From Planctomycetota bacterium (lineage in GTDB: Bacteria; Planctomycetota; UBA1135; JADKAF01), in NCBI GenBank assembly GCA_016793245.1, contig JAEUHW010000022.1, forward strand, positions 1 to 53,494: 53,494 nt of DNA, read 5' to 3'. Below the pieces are notes generated by a model. The model saw only the letters and a program-made list of their open reading frames with translations. It had not been told where the DNA came from and did no database searches. Below are positions 1 through 8,528 of the stretch, one piece after another (positions within the stretch are counted from its first letter, which is position 1; each line of letters begins with the position of its first letter). Made by a program: the position numbers and the translations under genes.

Positions 1-734
1 GACGCTCCCGGCGCACCGTGTGTCGCTGTGAACCTAAGGGTATGCCACGATCCGGAGAAGTCCGCGCCGAAGAGGCGGACGCCACACATGGGAGAGTACG
101 TCGGATCGATGGGCTCGAAGGTCGCGGGAACGACACCGGCGACGAAGGCCATGGTGAACGCCTGCGACGAGCCTTCGAATCCCGAGCCGCGGAACGACGC
201 GTTGCAGAAGAGCCTGATCCGAATCCGCGTACTTGCCGGCGCAGACACGGGCAGGGTGACCGAAGCGGAGTGACTCCCGTTCAGCACGAGCTCGTCCGTT
301 CCATCCACGCCCAAGTCCACCGCAACCCAGACCTGGGCCTGCGGCGTGGCCGTTGCGATCGACGTGACCCGCAGCTCTCCGGCATAGGTGGAGGGCAAGG
401 TCCACAACCAAGACTGCGGTGCGGCGGCACCGGTCCCGTTCAAGGTGGACGCGGAGACCATAGATCCGGTCGAGCTCGCGCCGCATTCAGAGTCCAGGTG
501 CATTCGATCGCCCTGGGAACGAGCACGTACCTCGGTCCTCGCACCGCCGCTCGCGAAAGCGCTCATGGTCGCAGCGTGCGACACGACGAACCCGGCGGGG
601 AAACCCCGGACCGACGAGCTCCAAGAGTTGCCCGCGAACACCTCGCAGGCGGTCTCGGTCGAGAGGACCGGCTCCTGCGCGGAGAGGGCGGCGGCGAGAA
701 TGGTGACGGTGACGAGGGCGTGAATGGTGCGCAT
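1..734 (-). CDS. Secreted protein of unknown function, C-terminus outside the window
   Basis: The minus strand is open from an ATG at 734 to the window edge without a stop, giving at least 244 residues. The N-terminus MRTIHALVTVTILAAALSA is a clear signal peptide with a probable cleavage before QEPVL. The rest is rich in Ser, Thr, Val, Gly and Ala, with alternating beta-strand patterns (for example TSIATATPQAQVWVAVDLG) and few charges, which fits an exported beta-sandwich protein like several others in this window. I recognise no catalytic motif or named family. It is the most downstream visible gene of a minus-strand run. The plus-strand open frames over the same bases are shadows. Confidence 0.72.
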   Translation of the reverse strand, partial: MRTIHALVTVTILAAALSAQEPVLSTETACEVFAGNSWSSSVRGFPAGFVVSHAATMSAFASGGARTEVRARSQGDRMHLDSECGASSTGSMVSASTLNGTGAAAPQSWLWTLPSTYAGELRVTSIATATPQAQVWVAVDLGVDGTDELVLNGSHSASVTLPVSAPASTRIRIRLFCNASFRGSGFEGSSQAFTMAFVAGVVPATFEPIDPTYSPMCGVRLFGADFSGSWHTLRFTATHGAPGA

Positions 735-885
735 GGGCGGTTGAAGGACCTCGAGGCTGGGTCGAAGGCAATCTGCGTGCCAGCGAACGCGGATGGCGTC
801 CAGGACTTGGCGACGCACGAGATCGACCCAGGCCGGCGCACGCGAAGCGCTACGGAAGCCACCCACGGGCTTCTACGGGCGGACC

Positions 886-1341
886 TCACCGCGACCCGAG
901 CGACTCCACCACACGCCCATCCCTATCCGCCACCTCGACCACGCCGCCTTCCTCCGAAGACCGCACGCTCGCGACGACTGACCCGCCGGCCCAGAGATCC
1001 ACCGCACTCGGCGAGATCGTGACGGTCGTGCCGTGATCGGAATGGCCGACGTGAACGACTGGGGCACCATCGTCACCGACCTGCATGACAAGAGCAGGCT
1101 CGCCCCGCGCGTCGAGCAGCGAGAGCCGCACGGAAGGAACAGCGCCGTCGCCGCCGGTCTCGAGCACGGCGCGCACGCGGCCATCGTTGGGTTCGCGGAG
1201 AACGAGGCGCTCGACTGTGAGCTCGTGGATGCGCTTCTTCCTGAGCGCACACACAGCCGAGTCGGCGCGGCGGCAGCAAGCGCGAGCAGCTCTCTCTCCC
1301 GCGACCTCCTGGCATCCTACGCCCGGATATCCGGCAAGCAT
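886..1341 (-). CDS. Small beta-repeat protein, function unknown
   Basis: From about residue 35 the protein has the pattern seen in a planctomycete family of short beta-repeat proteins: VERLVLREPNDGRVRAVLE, then SVRLSLLDARGEPALVMQVG and DDGAPVVHVG. Each unit pairs a strand with a G-x-P/R turn. The first 34 residues (CQEVAGERAARACCRRADS) look unnatural, while another frame of the same bases reads ELLALAAAAPTRLC, like a signal or membrane segment. The true start may therefore lie near 1240, or a small frameshift may separate an export signal from the body. It lies 69 bases after the dehydrogenase stop on the same strand. No enzymatic role is visible. Confidence 0.6.
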   Translation of the reverse strand: MLAGYPGVGCQEVAGERAARACCRRADSAVCALRKKRIHELTVERLVLREPNDGRVRAVLETGGDGAVPSVRLSLLDARGEPALVMQVGDDGAPVVHVGHSDHGTTVTISPSAVDLWAGGSVVASVRSSEEGGVVEVADRDGRVVESLGSR

Positions 1342-1410
1342 CTTTCAGCCCGTGGCCAGCCGCGCCGCTGGGGCGACCACGTGGCTGAAACGACGAACGT
1401 GCAAACTGGC

Positions 1411-2598
1411 CTATCGCCTCGCGACGGCAGCTTCCGACTTGTTGCGATCACGCGCCGGTTCGTTGCCGGGCTTCAGGATGACCTTGGTCCACCCATCCCT
1501 GCGTTCGTTGAACCGCGCGTAGGCTTCTGGAGCGGCTTCGAGCGGCAACTCGTGCGAGACGATGAAGGAGGGCTTGGCCTTGCCCAAGTGGATCAACTCA
1601 CGCAATTGCCGGTTGTACGCCTTGACGTTGGCCTGGCCGGTGCCAAGGCTGAGGCCCTTGAACCAGAACTGGCCCCAGTCGAAGGCTATCTGACCCTTCT
1701 TCTCGAGCTTGTCCTTCGCCTTGGGATCTTCCGGTACGAACACGCCGACCACTCCGATCTTGCCGGTGGCCCGGACGGACGCCACCAGGTTGTTCATGGT
1801 GATGTTCGGCTGCTCCTCGCCCTGCGGATCGTGGGCTTGGTAGCCGACGCATTCACAGCCCTTGTCGGCACCCATGCCGTCGGTGTGATGCAACACCTGA
1901 TCGATCGCGTCCTTGGCGGAGAAGTCGACAGCGATCGCGCCGATCTGTTGTGCCAACCGCAGCCGATCGGGGAAACGATCCACCACGATCACCTTGCTCG
2001 CGCCGCGGATGAATGAAGACATCGCCGCCATCAGTCCCACCGGTCCCGCGCCGTAGACGACCACGGACTCGCCCGGCTTCACGCACGCCATCTCGGTCGC
2101 GTGATAGCCCGTCGGGAAGATGTCGGCCAGCATCACGTAGTCCGCCTGCTTCTCCTCGGCGTCCTCGGGCAGTTTCAAGCAGTTGAAGTCGGCGTGCGGG
2201 ACCCGCAGGTACTCCGCTTGACCACCCTCGAATGGCCCCATGCCGGCGAAACCGTAGGCTGCGCCCGCGGTACCTGGATTCATGGCCAGGCATGCGCCGG
2301 TCAGACCGCGCTCGCAGTTCTTGCAGTAGCCGCAGCTGACGTTGAAGGGCAGGCAGACCCAATCGCCCACCTTGACGTGCTCGACGGCATCACCCACCTC
2401 GATCACCTGACCGAGGTTCTCATGCCCGAAGACACGGCCCTCCTCCATCGCGGTGCGACCCTCGAACATGTGCAGGTCGGATCCGCAGATGTTGGTGCTG
2501 GTGACCCGGACCAGGGCATCGCCCGGACGCTCGATGACCGCGTCGGGTACGTCTTTGACTGCGACCTTGTTGGGTCCTTCGTAAACGAGTGCTCTCAT
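1411..2598 (-). CDS. fdhA: Zinc-dependent formaldehyde/alcohol dehydrogenase, glutathione-independent FdhA type
   Basis: This is a 395-residue medium-chain dehydrogenase that should oxidise formaldehyde or a related aldehyde/alcohol with NAD+ in the cytoplasm. Visible landmarks are the catalytic zinc region (NICGSDLHMFEG, GHENLGQVIEVG), the structural zinc cysteines in CGYCKNCERGLTGAC, and the Rossmann loop VVYGAGPVGLMAA followed by an acidic VVDRFPDR. Length and the long C-terminal insertion (ITMNNLVASVRATGKIGVVG, FDWGQFWFKGLSLGTGQANV) match the Pseudomonas putida glutathione-independent formaldehyde dehydrogenase group better than ordinary ADH. It lies between an O-methyltransferase and a small beta-repeat gene on the same strand. 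The substrate is inferred from family resemblance. Confidence 0.9.
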   Translation of the reverse strand: MRALVYEGPNKVAVKDVPDAVIERPGDALVRVTSTNICGSDLHMFEGRTAMEEGRVFGHENLGQVIEVGDAVEHVKVGDWVCLPFNVSCGYCKNCERGLTGACLAMNPGTAGAAYGFAGMGPFEGGQAEYLRVPHADFNCLKLPEDAEEKQADYVMLADIFPTGYHATEMACVKPGESVVVYGAGPVGLMAAMSSFIRGASKVIVVDRFPDRLRLAQQIGAIAVDFSAKDAIDQVLHHTDGMGADKGCECVGYQAHDPQGEEQPNITMNNLVASVRATGKIGVVGVFVPEDPKAKDKLEKKGQIAFDWGQFWFKGLSLGTGQANVKAYNRQLRELIHLGKAKPSFIVSHELPLEAAPEAYARFNERRDGWTKVILKPGNEPARDRNKSEAAVARR

Positions 2599-2721
2599 GT
2601 CTGGTGTCCTCCTGACGGCAGCTGGTGTCGGGGATGGATGGAGATCACAAGCTGTCTGCCGATCGCTTGGGAAGTCGGCCGTGACTGCAAATTGCCTGCC
2701 GCCACGCAGATCAGCAGCATT

Positions 2722-3819
2722 TCAGATTGCGACGCCTTCGATGACGGCGATCGTCGGACCTGCGAAGACTCGTCCAGGGCGAAAGCCGCTGTTGCGCAAC
2801 AGCGTCGCGAAATCCTCGCGTGATCGTTCGCGGCCGTCGGCGCAGGCGACCATCATCTGGAGGTCGGTGAGCACGGCGAAACTGGTCGTGTCGTGGCGAT
2901 CGAGCAGCCTCTCCACGAGCAAGGCCTTCGCCCCGGGTGCCATCGCCTGGCGCACGACGCCGAGTATCCTGGTACAGGTCGTGTCATCCCAATCGTGTAA
3001 GATATGCTTCATGAGGTAGGCGTCATGTCCTGGAGGTACCCGCTCGAAGAAGCTCCCCGGCGCCAGCGTGACACGGTCGATGACATCGCATCGGGCCAGC
3101 AGTTGCCCGGCCGAAGCGAGCACCGCCGGCGCGTCCACCAGCACGCCCGCCACGCGAGGATTCCGGAGCAGGATCTCGCTGAGCAGCACCCCGCACCCGC
3201 CCCCGACGTCGCAAATGACCGCGACCTCAGCCCAGGGGAACAGGGATGCGACGAAGGGTGCGTCGCCGAGCTCGAGCCCCATCAGTGCGCGTCCGAAAGT
3301 CTCGCGCTCCTCCGGGTGCTCTGCGAACCATGTCCAGACGTCCGTTCCGTGGGCCTTGCCGAACCCGTTCTCGCCGGTGCGGAGCGTGTGCGTTAGGAAA
3401 CTCCACGCGTCCCGGTTGCCGCGCGACGTGAAGTAGCGGACCAGTTCACGGCTCTGGCTCGGGTGATCGCTGCGCAGCACTCGGCCGATGCGGGTTGCTG
3501 TGAATCGCCCGCGACGATCGAGCGTTACCAGGCCCATTTGGGTGGCCGCCCGCAAGACGCGGAACAGGCGATCGGCGTCGAGCCCGAGACGACCCGCGAT
3601 CTCGGCAGCCGTCGTGGGGCGGCGGAGCTCGTCCATGACTCCGAGCGCGACGAGTGCGCCGAGCACCTCGGATCGCGCGAGACGCACGACTTCGGTGAAG
3701 ACCAGGGCTTCGGGGGTGAGAACACGCCTCGCTAGGCGCTCGAGCAGCCGATGCAGCCCGAGGGCGGCGCGCACGATCATGTGGCTCGGGGCCTTGACCC
3801 GATGGTTGCTCCTGATCAT
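2722..3819 (-). CDS. SAM-dependent O-methyltransferase (plant/bacterial OMT family 2 type)
   Basis: This 365-residue protein has an N-terminal winged-helix dimerisation domain (EVLGALVALGVMDELRR, TAAEIAGRLGLDADRLFRVL) and a Rossmann methyltransferase domain with the SAM loop VICDVGGGCGVL. The segment KHILHDWDDTTCTRIL carries the His-Asp catalytic region of hydroxyneurosporene/acetylserotonin-type O-methyltransferases. It should methylate a hydroxyl on a small aromatic or polyketide-like substrate that cannot be named from sequence. The open frame reaches 4041, but the first 74 residues are low-quality, so I use ATG 3819; ATG 3780 is an alternative and neither has a strong ribosome site. The fdhA-like gene starts 123 bases downstream on the same strand. 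Confidence 0.85.
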   Translation of the reverse strand: MIRSNHRVKAPSHMIVRAALGLHRLLERLARRVLTPEALVFTEVVRLARSEVLGALVALGVMDELRRPTTAAEIAGRLGLDADRLFRVLRAATQMGLVTLDRRGRFTATRIGRVLRSDHPSQSRELVRYFTSRGNRDAWSFLTHTLRTGENGFGKAHGTDVWTWFAEHPEERETFGRALMGLELGDAPFVASLFPWAEVAVICDVGGGCGVLLSEILLRNPRVAGVLVDAPAVLASAGQLLARCDVIDRVTLAPGSFFERVPPGHDAYLMKHILHDWDDTTCTRILGVVRQAMAPGAKALLVERLLDRHDTTSFAVLTDLQMMVACADGRERSREDFATLLRNSGFRPGRVFAGPTIAVIEGVAI

Positions 3820-4434
3820 CCGATTCGGGATCCTGGCAACGATGCCGTGGCAGTCGACCAAGGGGAGAGTGCCGGACGCCGGGCCCAGGTAGAAACCGCG
3901 CAGTGATGGGAGCTGGACGTGCCTGAACGAGCGCACCAACGGACATGTGCATTCCGTCGATGCCAAGCTCCGCGATCGGTCCTTTGTACAATGGTGAAGA
4001 GACCGCCGAACGTACCCGGGGGACCTGGTTGCACCCCCCATGCAGCGTGGTTGAGGGCGCTGCGCATGGCCTTCGGAAGCTGGGCGAGGCGAGACCGAAC
4101 GAGACTTGTGCTCATGATGCTAGGGGGCAAGTGGTTCCCTGCTGCGGAGTCCACCAGTCGCAACAAGCGAGCCGAGGCGGAACAATCGAGCCGAGGCGCA
4201 GGAAGGCCTGGCCTTCGGTTCGCACGACGCAAAGCACCAAGCCCTCCGCCTACGACGACTCCGCGTTCAGGGGAGTCTCGTCTCGGAGGTGGGCTGGGTC
4301 TTGGCCTACCCGTAGTAACCACTCGAGGCGCGCGCGAGGTGGCATGTTCATTGCTGTGACTCGCTCGAATGCGCCATCCGACGTGACCTTCATGTAGGTC
4401 CGGTGGGGTGCGGACAGGACGAGGATGGGGCGCG
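3820..4434. other. Intergenic region between divergent genes, no convincing gene
   Basis: About 615 bases separate the divergent methyltransferase and AI-2E permease starts. Frames of 130-220 codons exist on both strands, but their translations are Arg/Pro/Ser-rich composition shadows without domain-like patterns. The only structure I can point to is a two-copy 19-bp tandem repeat at 4162-4199. Promoters for both flanking genes must lie here, but no clear -35/-10 pair is visible. Confidence 0.6.
4162..4199. repeat. Two-copy 19-bp tandem direct repeat
   Basis: Bases 4162-4180 and 4181-4199 are adjacent copies (AACAAGCGAGCCGAGGCGG and AACAATCGAGCCGAGGCGC) that differ at two positions. They lie in the divergent intergenic region about 235 bases before the AI-2E permease start. 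A 19-bp period is close to two helical turns, as expected for side-by-side binding of a regulator, but that role is inference. Confidence 0.6.
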
Positions 4435-5631
4435 ATGACAAGTTGGAATGCCTCGAAGTCGTGGATCACGTTCGCGGGCTACTTGGCCGTCGTAGCGGTG
4501 CTCTACGCGGCGCAGGAAGTCGTGGTGCCGGTCATTCTCGCCGCCCTCCTGGCCTTCGTGCTCTCCCCGTTGGTTGCGTGGTTCGAGCGGCGCCTTGGGC
4601 GCGTCACCGCCGTGTTAGCCGTCGTGCTCGTGGTGTTCGGGGCACTGGGCCTCGCCGCTTGGGGACTCACGATCCAGCTGAACGGCCTCCTCGTCGACTT
4701 GCCCCGCTATCGCGTGAACCTGGTGGCAAAGCTCGCCGAGCTCCGCGATGCGAGCCAAACGAATGCGGTCGACCAGCTCACGCGCACGATCGAAGAGGTT
4801 CAGGACGATCTCGCGACGACCGAGGAACTTCCGCCTGGCGGGTCCCCACTTTTGGTGTTGTCGAAGGACGTGCGCGGTTTCTCGATCTTCTCCTGGCTCG
4901 GTCCGCTCTTCGGTCTCGCGGGCGCGTGCGGTGTCGTCATCGTCCTCTTGATATTCATGCTGCTCGAGCGCCGCGACTTGCGTGATCGCCTGATCAAGGT
5001 GGTGGGCCGGGGCCACCTCGCGCTGACCACGAAGGCGCTGACGGAAGCCGGCGACCGGGTCGCACGCCAGCTCTTGGTACAAACCGGCGTGAACTGCATC
5101 TTCGGCGTCGGCCTCGGCCTCGGGCTCCTGCTGCTGCATGTTCCCTACCCGCTGCTCTGGGCCGCGCTCGGCGCCGCGCTGCGCTTCATCCCCTATGCCG
5201 GACCCCTGCTCGGCGCGGGAGGTCCGATCCTGATCAGCGTCGCGGCGATGGACGGGTGGACCGGGCCTCTGCTCGTCCTGGGCCTCGTCATCGTGCTCGA
5301 GCTGTTCACGAACCTCGTGCTCGAAACCGTGCTCTACGCCGGCGCGATGGGCGTGACGCAAGTGGGGCTGCTGGTCTCTTTGATGTTCTGGACCTGGCTC
5401 TGGGGTCCGCTGGGCTTGCTGCTCGCCACGCCGCTCACCGTGTGTCTCGTCGTGCTCGGCAATTATGTGACAAGCCTCTCCTTCCTCTCGACGCTGATGG
5501 CCGACGAGCCACCGCTCTCTGCTAGCCAAGGGTTCTACCAGCGGTTGCTCGCGCGCGACACGAGCGAAGCCGTCGAAATCATCGAGCGGCATGTGAAGAC
5601 CGCCGAGCCACGGTCGGTTTACGACGCCTGA
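4435..5631 (+). CDS. AI-2E family transporter (PerM/YdiK type permease)
   Basis: This 398-residue polytopic membrane protein has the AI-2E exporter layout: an N-terminal helix pair (FAGYLAVVAVLYAAQEVVVP, ILAALLAFVLSPLVAW), a long periplasmic loop with amphipathic helices, then a C-terminal bundle with the family signature ALRFIPYAGPLLG and the closing segment FWTWLWGPLGLLLATPLTVC. The start is ATG 4435, preceded by GAGGA nine bases upstream. The substrate is not knowable from sequence; family members include AI-2, autoinducer and sodium/proton exporters. The protein ends with SVYDA and a stop, exactly where fused homologues run on into a cytosolic domain. The next gene supplies that domain in another frame. 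Confidence 0.88.
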   Translation: MTSWNASKSWITFAGYLAVVAVLYAAQEVVVPVILAALLAFVLSPLVAWFERRLGRVTAVLAVVLVVFGALGLAAWGLTIQLNGLLVDLPRYRVNLVAKLAELRDASQTNAVDQLTRTIEEVQDDLATTEELPPGGSPLLVLSKDVRGFSIFSWLGPLFGLAGACGVVIVLLIFMLLERRDLRDRLIKVVGRGHLALTTKALTEAGDRVARQLLVQTGVNCIFGVGLGLGLLLLHVPYPLLWAALGAALRFIPYAGPLLGAGGPILISVAAMDGWTGPLLVLGLVIVLELFTNLVLETVLYAGAMGVTQVGLLVSLMFWTWLWGPLGLLLATPLTVCLVVLGNYVTSLSFLSTLMADEPPLSASQGFYQRLLARDTSEAVEIIERHVKTAEPRSVYDA

Positions 5632-5633
5632 TC

Positions 5634-6260
5634 GTGCCGGCGCTGAACAGCGCGGAGCTCGACCGCCTCCAAGAGCGCCTGACGCTGGAGGAAGAGCGCA
5701 GCCTCCTCGAGGCGACGAAGGAACTCCTCCCGGACGTCGTCTTCCTAGTGCAGCGAAAGGAAGAGGCCTCCTCAGGGGAAGTGCCTGTTCGCGTACTCCC
5801 GCAACCGCTGCGCGTTCTGGGCTACTCGACGACCGGCGAAGCCGGTGCCGTCGCGCTGCAAGCGTTCGGGCAGATCCTCGACGACTTGCCGATCATCCTC
5901 GAAGTCGGCTCGAACCTCCTCGCGTCCGGCCTCGTCACCTGGATGCGCGAGCAATCGATCTCCGTCGTGTGCATCGCCGATCTGCCGCCGAATGGCGACT
6001 CGCGGGTGCGCACCTTGGTGAAGAGGCTCCGCGCTGCCGCTCCTGAGCTGCGCATCATGGTCGGACGCTGGGCTTCGCCGAGCCTGGCGGACGAGAACAC
6101 GGAGCAGCTCACTGCCGCGGGCGCGAGCCATGTCAGTTCCACGCTTGAAGCGTCACGCGTCTACCTCCAGAAGATCGTGGCCTTGCTGTCGAAAGCGGAG
6201 CTGGAATCCCCGCCGACCAGCGTCGAGCCCAAACGGATCAGACTCGCGAATGCCAAGTGA
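5634..6260 (+). CDS. Cytosolic C-terminal domain of AI-2E permease, apparently split off (B12-binding-like fold)
   Basis: This frame starts at GTG 5634, two bases after the permease stop. It has an N-terminal helical part (SAELDRLQERLTLEEERSLL) and an alpha/beta domain resembling a cobalamin-binding or receiver fold (QPLRVLGYSTTGEAGAVALQ, ISVVCIADLPPNGDSRVRTL, ELRIMVGRWA). Read upstream in its own frame, the bases give LIVPALNSAE. Joined to the permease end SVYDA, this recreates the YD-x-L-[IV]-PAL junction I recall from long AI-2E proteins. I infer that a one-base deletion near 5623-5630 separated one gene into two, or that this is a sequencing error. The classic DxHxxG cobalamin motif is absent, so ligand binding is doubtful. 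Confidence 0.7.
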   Translation: MPALNSAELDRLQERLTLEEERSLLEATKELLPDVVFLVQRKEEASSGEVPVRVLPQPLRVLGYSTTGEAGAVALQAFGQILDDLPIILEVGSNLLASGLVTWMREQSISVVCIADLPPNGDSRVRTLVKRLRAAAPELRIMVGRWASPSLADENTEQLTAAGASHVSSTLEASRVYLQKIVALLSKAELESPPTSVEPKRIRLANAK

Positions 6261-6777
6261 GAACGGTACGAGACGATCACGAACTAGGCACAGTAGGGAG
6301 TCATACTGTCGTCAGACCGCGCCATACTCCGCGCCACCAGGTAGGGAACGGCAGACCACGAGCGGAGCGAGAGCCGCGCCCTTAGTGGATAAGGCGGAGT
6401 CAGGCTCGGGCCCTTTGACGTCCGAGAGGGCGATCGCGGCGCCGAGGGACTAGGCACAACTAAGGGCTGCCAACGGGCGGCCTTCGCATTAGAGCACAAC
6501 GTTGCTTACGATTGGCTCTAGTACCATCGCCACGCCCATCGATCCTTGAATGTGCACCGAGGCGACTCCGCGCTCGCTACCCCGCCATGGACTTCTCGCA
6601 CGAACATCCCTTGCGAGACGCAAGGCTCCACAATAGCGACGCCGCAGCGTAGCCTGAGGGCTCGGCGATGAACGCTTCTTCATCGAGCTATCCGCTCAAT
6701 GACAGAGTTGGGCTCCGATCTCGTGCTACCATGGGCTCCTCCCCCTTCCATTCGCACACGGCTGCGGCCGATCTCCC
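6261..6777. other. Intergenic region, no convincing gene
   Basis: About 517 bases between the split permease domain and the BON-MscS gene. Short frames on both strands have no domain-like pattern. A 10-bp direct repeat (ACTAGGCACA) occurs at 6283-6292 and 6449-6458. I could not make out a clear promoter for the downstream gene. Confidence 0.55.
6283..6458. repeat. Pair of 10-bp direct repeats bracketing 156 bases
   Basis: ACTAGGCACA occurs at 6283-6292 and again at 6449-6458, in the same orientation and within noncoding sequence. The bracketed segment has no terminal inverted repeats and no coding frame. It could be an old target-site duplication or chance. Confidence 0.35.
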
Positions 6778-8298
6778 ATGCAGCGCCCCATGCAGCACAG
6801 CTTTAGCTTCGTACTCCAATTGCTACTGCTCGGATCCGCGTGCATGGCCCTCACTTGCACGGGCGTCGCGCAGGAACCATCCGGCGAAGCCGGGGAGCCG
6901 CAGAAGCCACTGGATTCCGCGAAAGCTGGGATCTCTCCAGTTCCCGTGAAGGTAGACGTGAAGCCAGTCGCACGCGATCAAGAGATTCGCGAGCGGATCC
7001 AGAGCGTCCTGGACGCCACCGACTGGTTCACCGATCCCCGAGTCCGGGTCGAGGAAGGGGTCGTCTTCCTGAGCGGTCGGGTTGAATCTGCCGACCTCAA
7101 GAAGTGGGCCGGTGACTTGGCGAGCAAGACGCAGGATGTCGTAGCCGTGGCTAACCGAATGGAGGTACCCGACGCGCCGATCTGGGACTTTCGTCCGACC
7201 TGGAACGGGCTGTTGGTGCTGTGGCGGGACTTCATCCGATCCCTCCCCTTCTTCGCGTTCGGGCTGCTCATTCTCGCCTTGTCAGTGGGGGCCGGCATCC
7301 TGGCAATACGAGGCGCTCGGGCGCTCCTGCGAAAGAAGATCAGGGCCAATCTCCTGCGCAATGCGGTCGCGTATGGAGTAGGGGCGCTCGTCTTCCTCTT
7401 CGGCCTCTACATCGTTCTGAGAGTCTCGGGCCTGACGCAGCTGGCGTTGACCGTAGTCGGCGGCACCGGCCTGATCGGCTTGGCCGTTGGAATCGCGTTC
7501 AGGGATATCACCGAGAACTTTCTTGCCAGCATGTTCCTTAGCATGCAGCGGCCGTTCGAGATGGGCGATCTGCTAGAAGTCGCCGGCGTGACTGGTTACG
7601 TGCAGCAGTTGAACGTAAGAACGACAATCCTGATGACTCTCGATGGGAATCTCGTCCAGATCCCGAACGCTACGGTCTACAAGAGCAATCTCCGCAACTT
7701 CACGACCAACTCCAACCGGCGCGAGGATTTCATCGTTGGCATCGGCTATGACGATTCGATCAACGACGCACAGGAGATCGCACGGAAGGTCTTGGCAGAT
7801 CACCCGGCCGTCCTGAGCGACCCCGAGCCCTCGGTACTGGCGGACAGCCTAGGGAAGTCGACCATCAACCTCCGCGTTTACTTCTGGCTGAATGGCCGCG
7901 AACACAGCTGGTTGAAAGTACGGTCCTCCGTGATCCGCCTGGTGAAGCTCGCCTTCCAAGAGCATGGCATCTCGATGCCCGACGAGGCCCGAGAGATCGT
8001 GTTCCCCCAGGGTGTTCCCGTCACCCTGCTCGACAAGCCACGGACAGACACAGATGGAGTCATTCCGGAGCAGCAGATCCTTCCGACTCCGCGCCACGCC
8101 GCTCTCGCCGCAGTTTCTACGAAGGCGGAGGCCGGCTTGTACAGCGAAGCCGTCGCCATCGAAGAGCAAGCTCAGCAATCGCAGATACTGAAGCGCGGGG
8201 AGAATCTATTACCAGCGGCTTCCGGATCCGCGACCTCCGAGAAGCCGCCGACAGAAGCAGGGCCAGGCGGCTCCGGAAGTCGCAAACCGCCCCACTAG
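6778..8298 (+). CDS. MscS-family mechanosensitive channel with N-terminal BON domain
   Basis: The 506-residue product begins with a hydrophobic export/anchor segment (FSFVLQLLLLGSACMALTC), then a BON domain around residues 65-130 (EIRERIQSVLDATDWFTDPR, VFLSGRVESADLKKWAGDLA). Three or four transmembrane helices follow, and then the MscS pore/beta domain (GTGLIGLAVGIAFRDITENF, RPFEMGDLLEV, TLDGNLVQIPNA) and its C-terminal alpha/beta domain. The glycine/alanine-rich pore helix and GIAFRDITENF are diagnostic. A BON domain could hold the channel to lipid or outer envelope; that role is inferred. The last 80 residues are a low-complexity hydrophilic tail. ATG 6778 is used; ATG 6790 in the same frame is possible, and neither has a good ribosome site. 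Confidence 0.9.
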   Translation: MQRPMQHSFSFVLQLLLLGSACMALTCTGVAQEPSGEAGEPQKPLDSAKAGISPVPVKVDVKPVARDQEIRERIQSVLDATDWFTDPRVRVEEGVVFLSGRVESADLKKWAGDLASKTQDVVAVANRMEVPDAPIWDFRPTWNGLLVLWRDFIRSLPFFAFGLLILALSVGAGILAIRGARALLRKKIRANLLRNAVAYGVGALVFLFGLYIVLRVSGLTQLALTVVGGTGLIGLAVGIAFRDITENFLASMFLSMQRPFEMGDLLEVAGVTGYVQQLNVRTTILMTLDGNLVQIPNATVYKSNLRNFTTNSNRREDFIVGIGYDDSINDAQEIARKVLADHPAVLSDPEPSVLADSLGKSTINLRVYFWLNGREHSWLKVRSSVIRLVKLAFQEHGISMPDEAREIVFPQGVPVTLLDKPRTDTDGVIPEQQILPTPRHAALAAVSTKAEAGLYSEAVAIEEQAQQSQILKRGENLLPAASGSATSEKPPTEAGPGGSGSRKPPH

Positions 8299-8434
8299 CT
8301 GTTGCCGAAGAAGCTCTTCGACAGGCGACCTGAGGGCTCGCGCCACGGCCCGAGCCCCATTAGCCTCGCCGCGCGCCCCCACGCTTCGCATCCGCGCCCT
8401 GCGCCGCCAGTTCCCCGCCGTGCTCCCCGTAAGC

Positions 8435-8477
8435 CCGAACCGGACTTTTCGCGACGAGTCTCGCCACTCCGGTTCGG
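8435..8477. repeat. Inverted repeat (10-bp arms) beside transposase remnant
   Basis: CCGAACCGGA at 8435-8444 is matched exactly by its complement TCCGGTTCGG at 8468-8477, with a 23-base loop that itself contains GCGA...TCGC. It lies just past the transposase remnant's stop. Similar CCCGAACCG motifs recur at 19454 and 20915, so it may be an element end or a dispersed repeat. Confidence 0.55.
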
Positions 8478-8528
8478 ATCAGCGGCGCCGCGATCGACCT
8501 CGCTGCCCCTCCGCTCGAGCAGGCCTCG

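Noticed and set aside
1033..2016. 327-codon plus-strand frame over fdhA
   Set aside because: It is antisense to a clear dehydrogenase on the minus strand, and its translation has no domain-like pattern.
3816..4469. 217-codon minus-strand frame before the permease
   Set aside because: The translation is Arg/Ser/Pro-rich with no domain pattern and overlaps the permease start.
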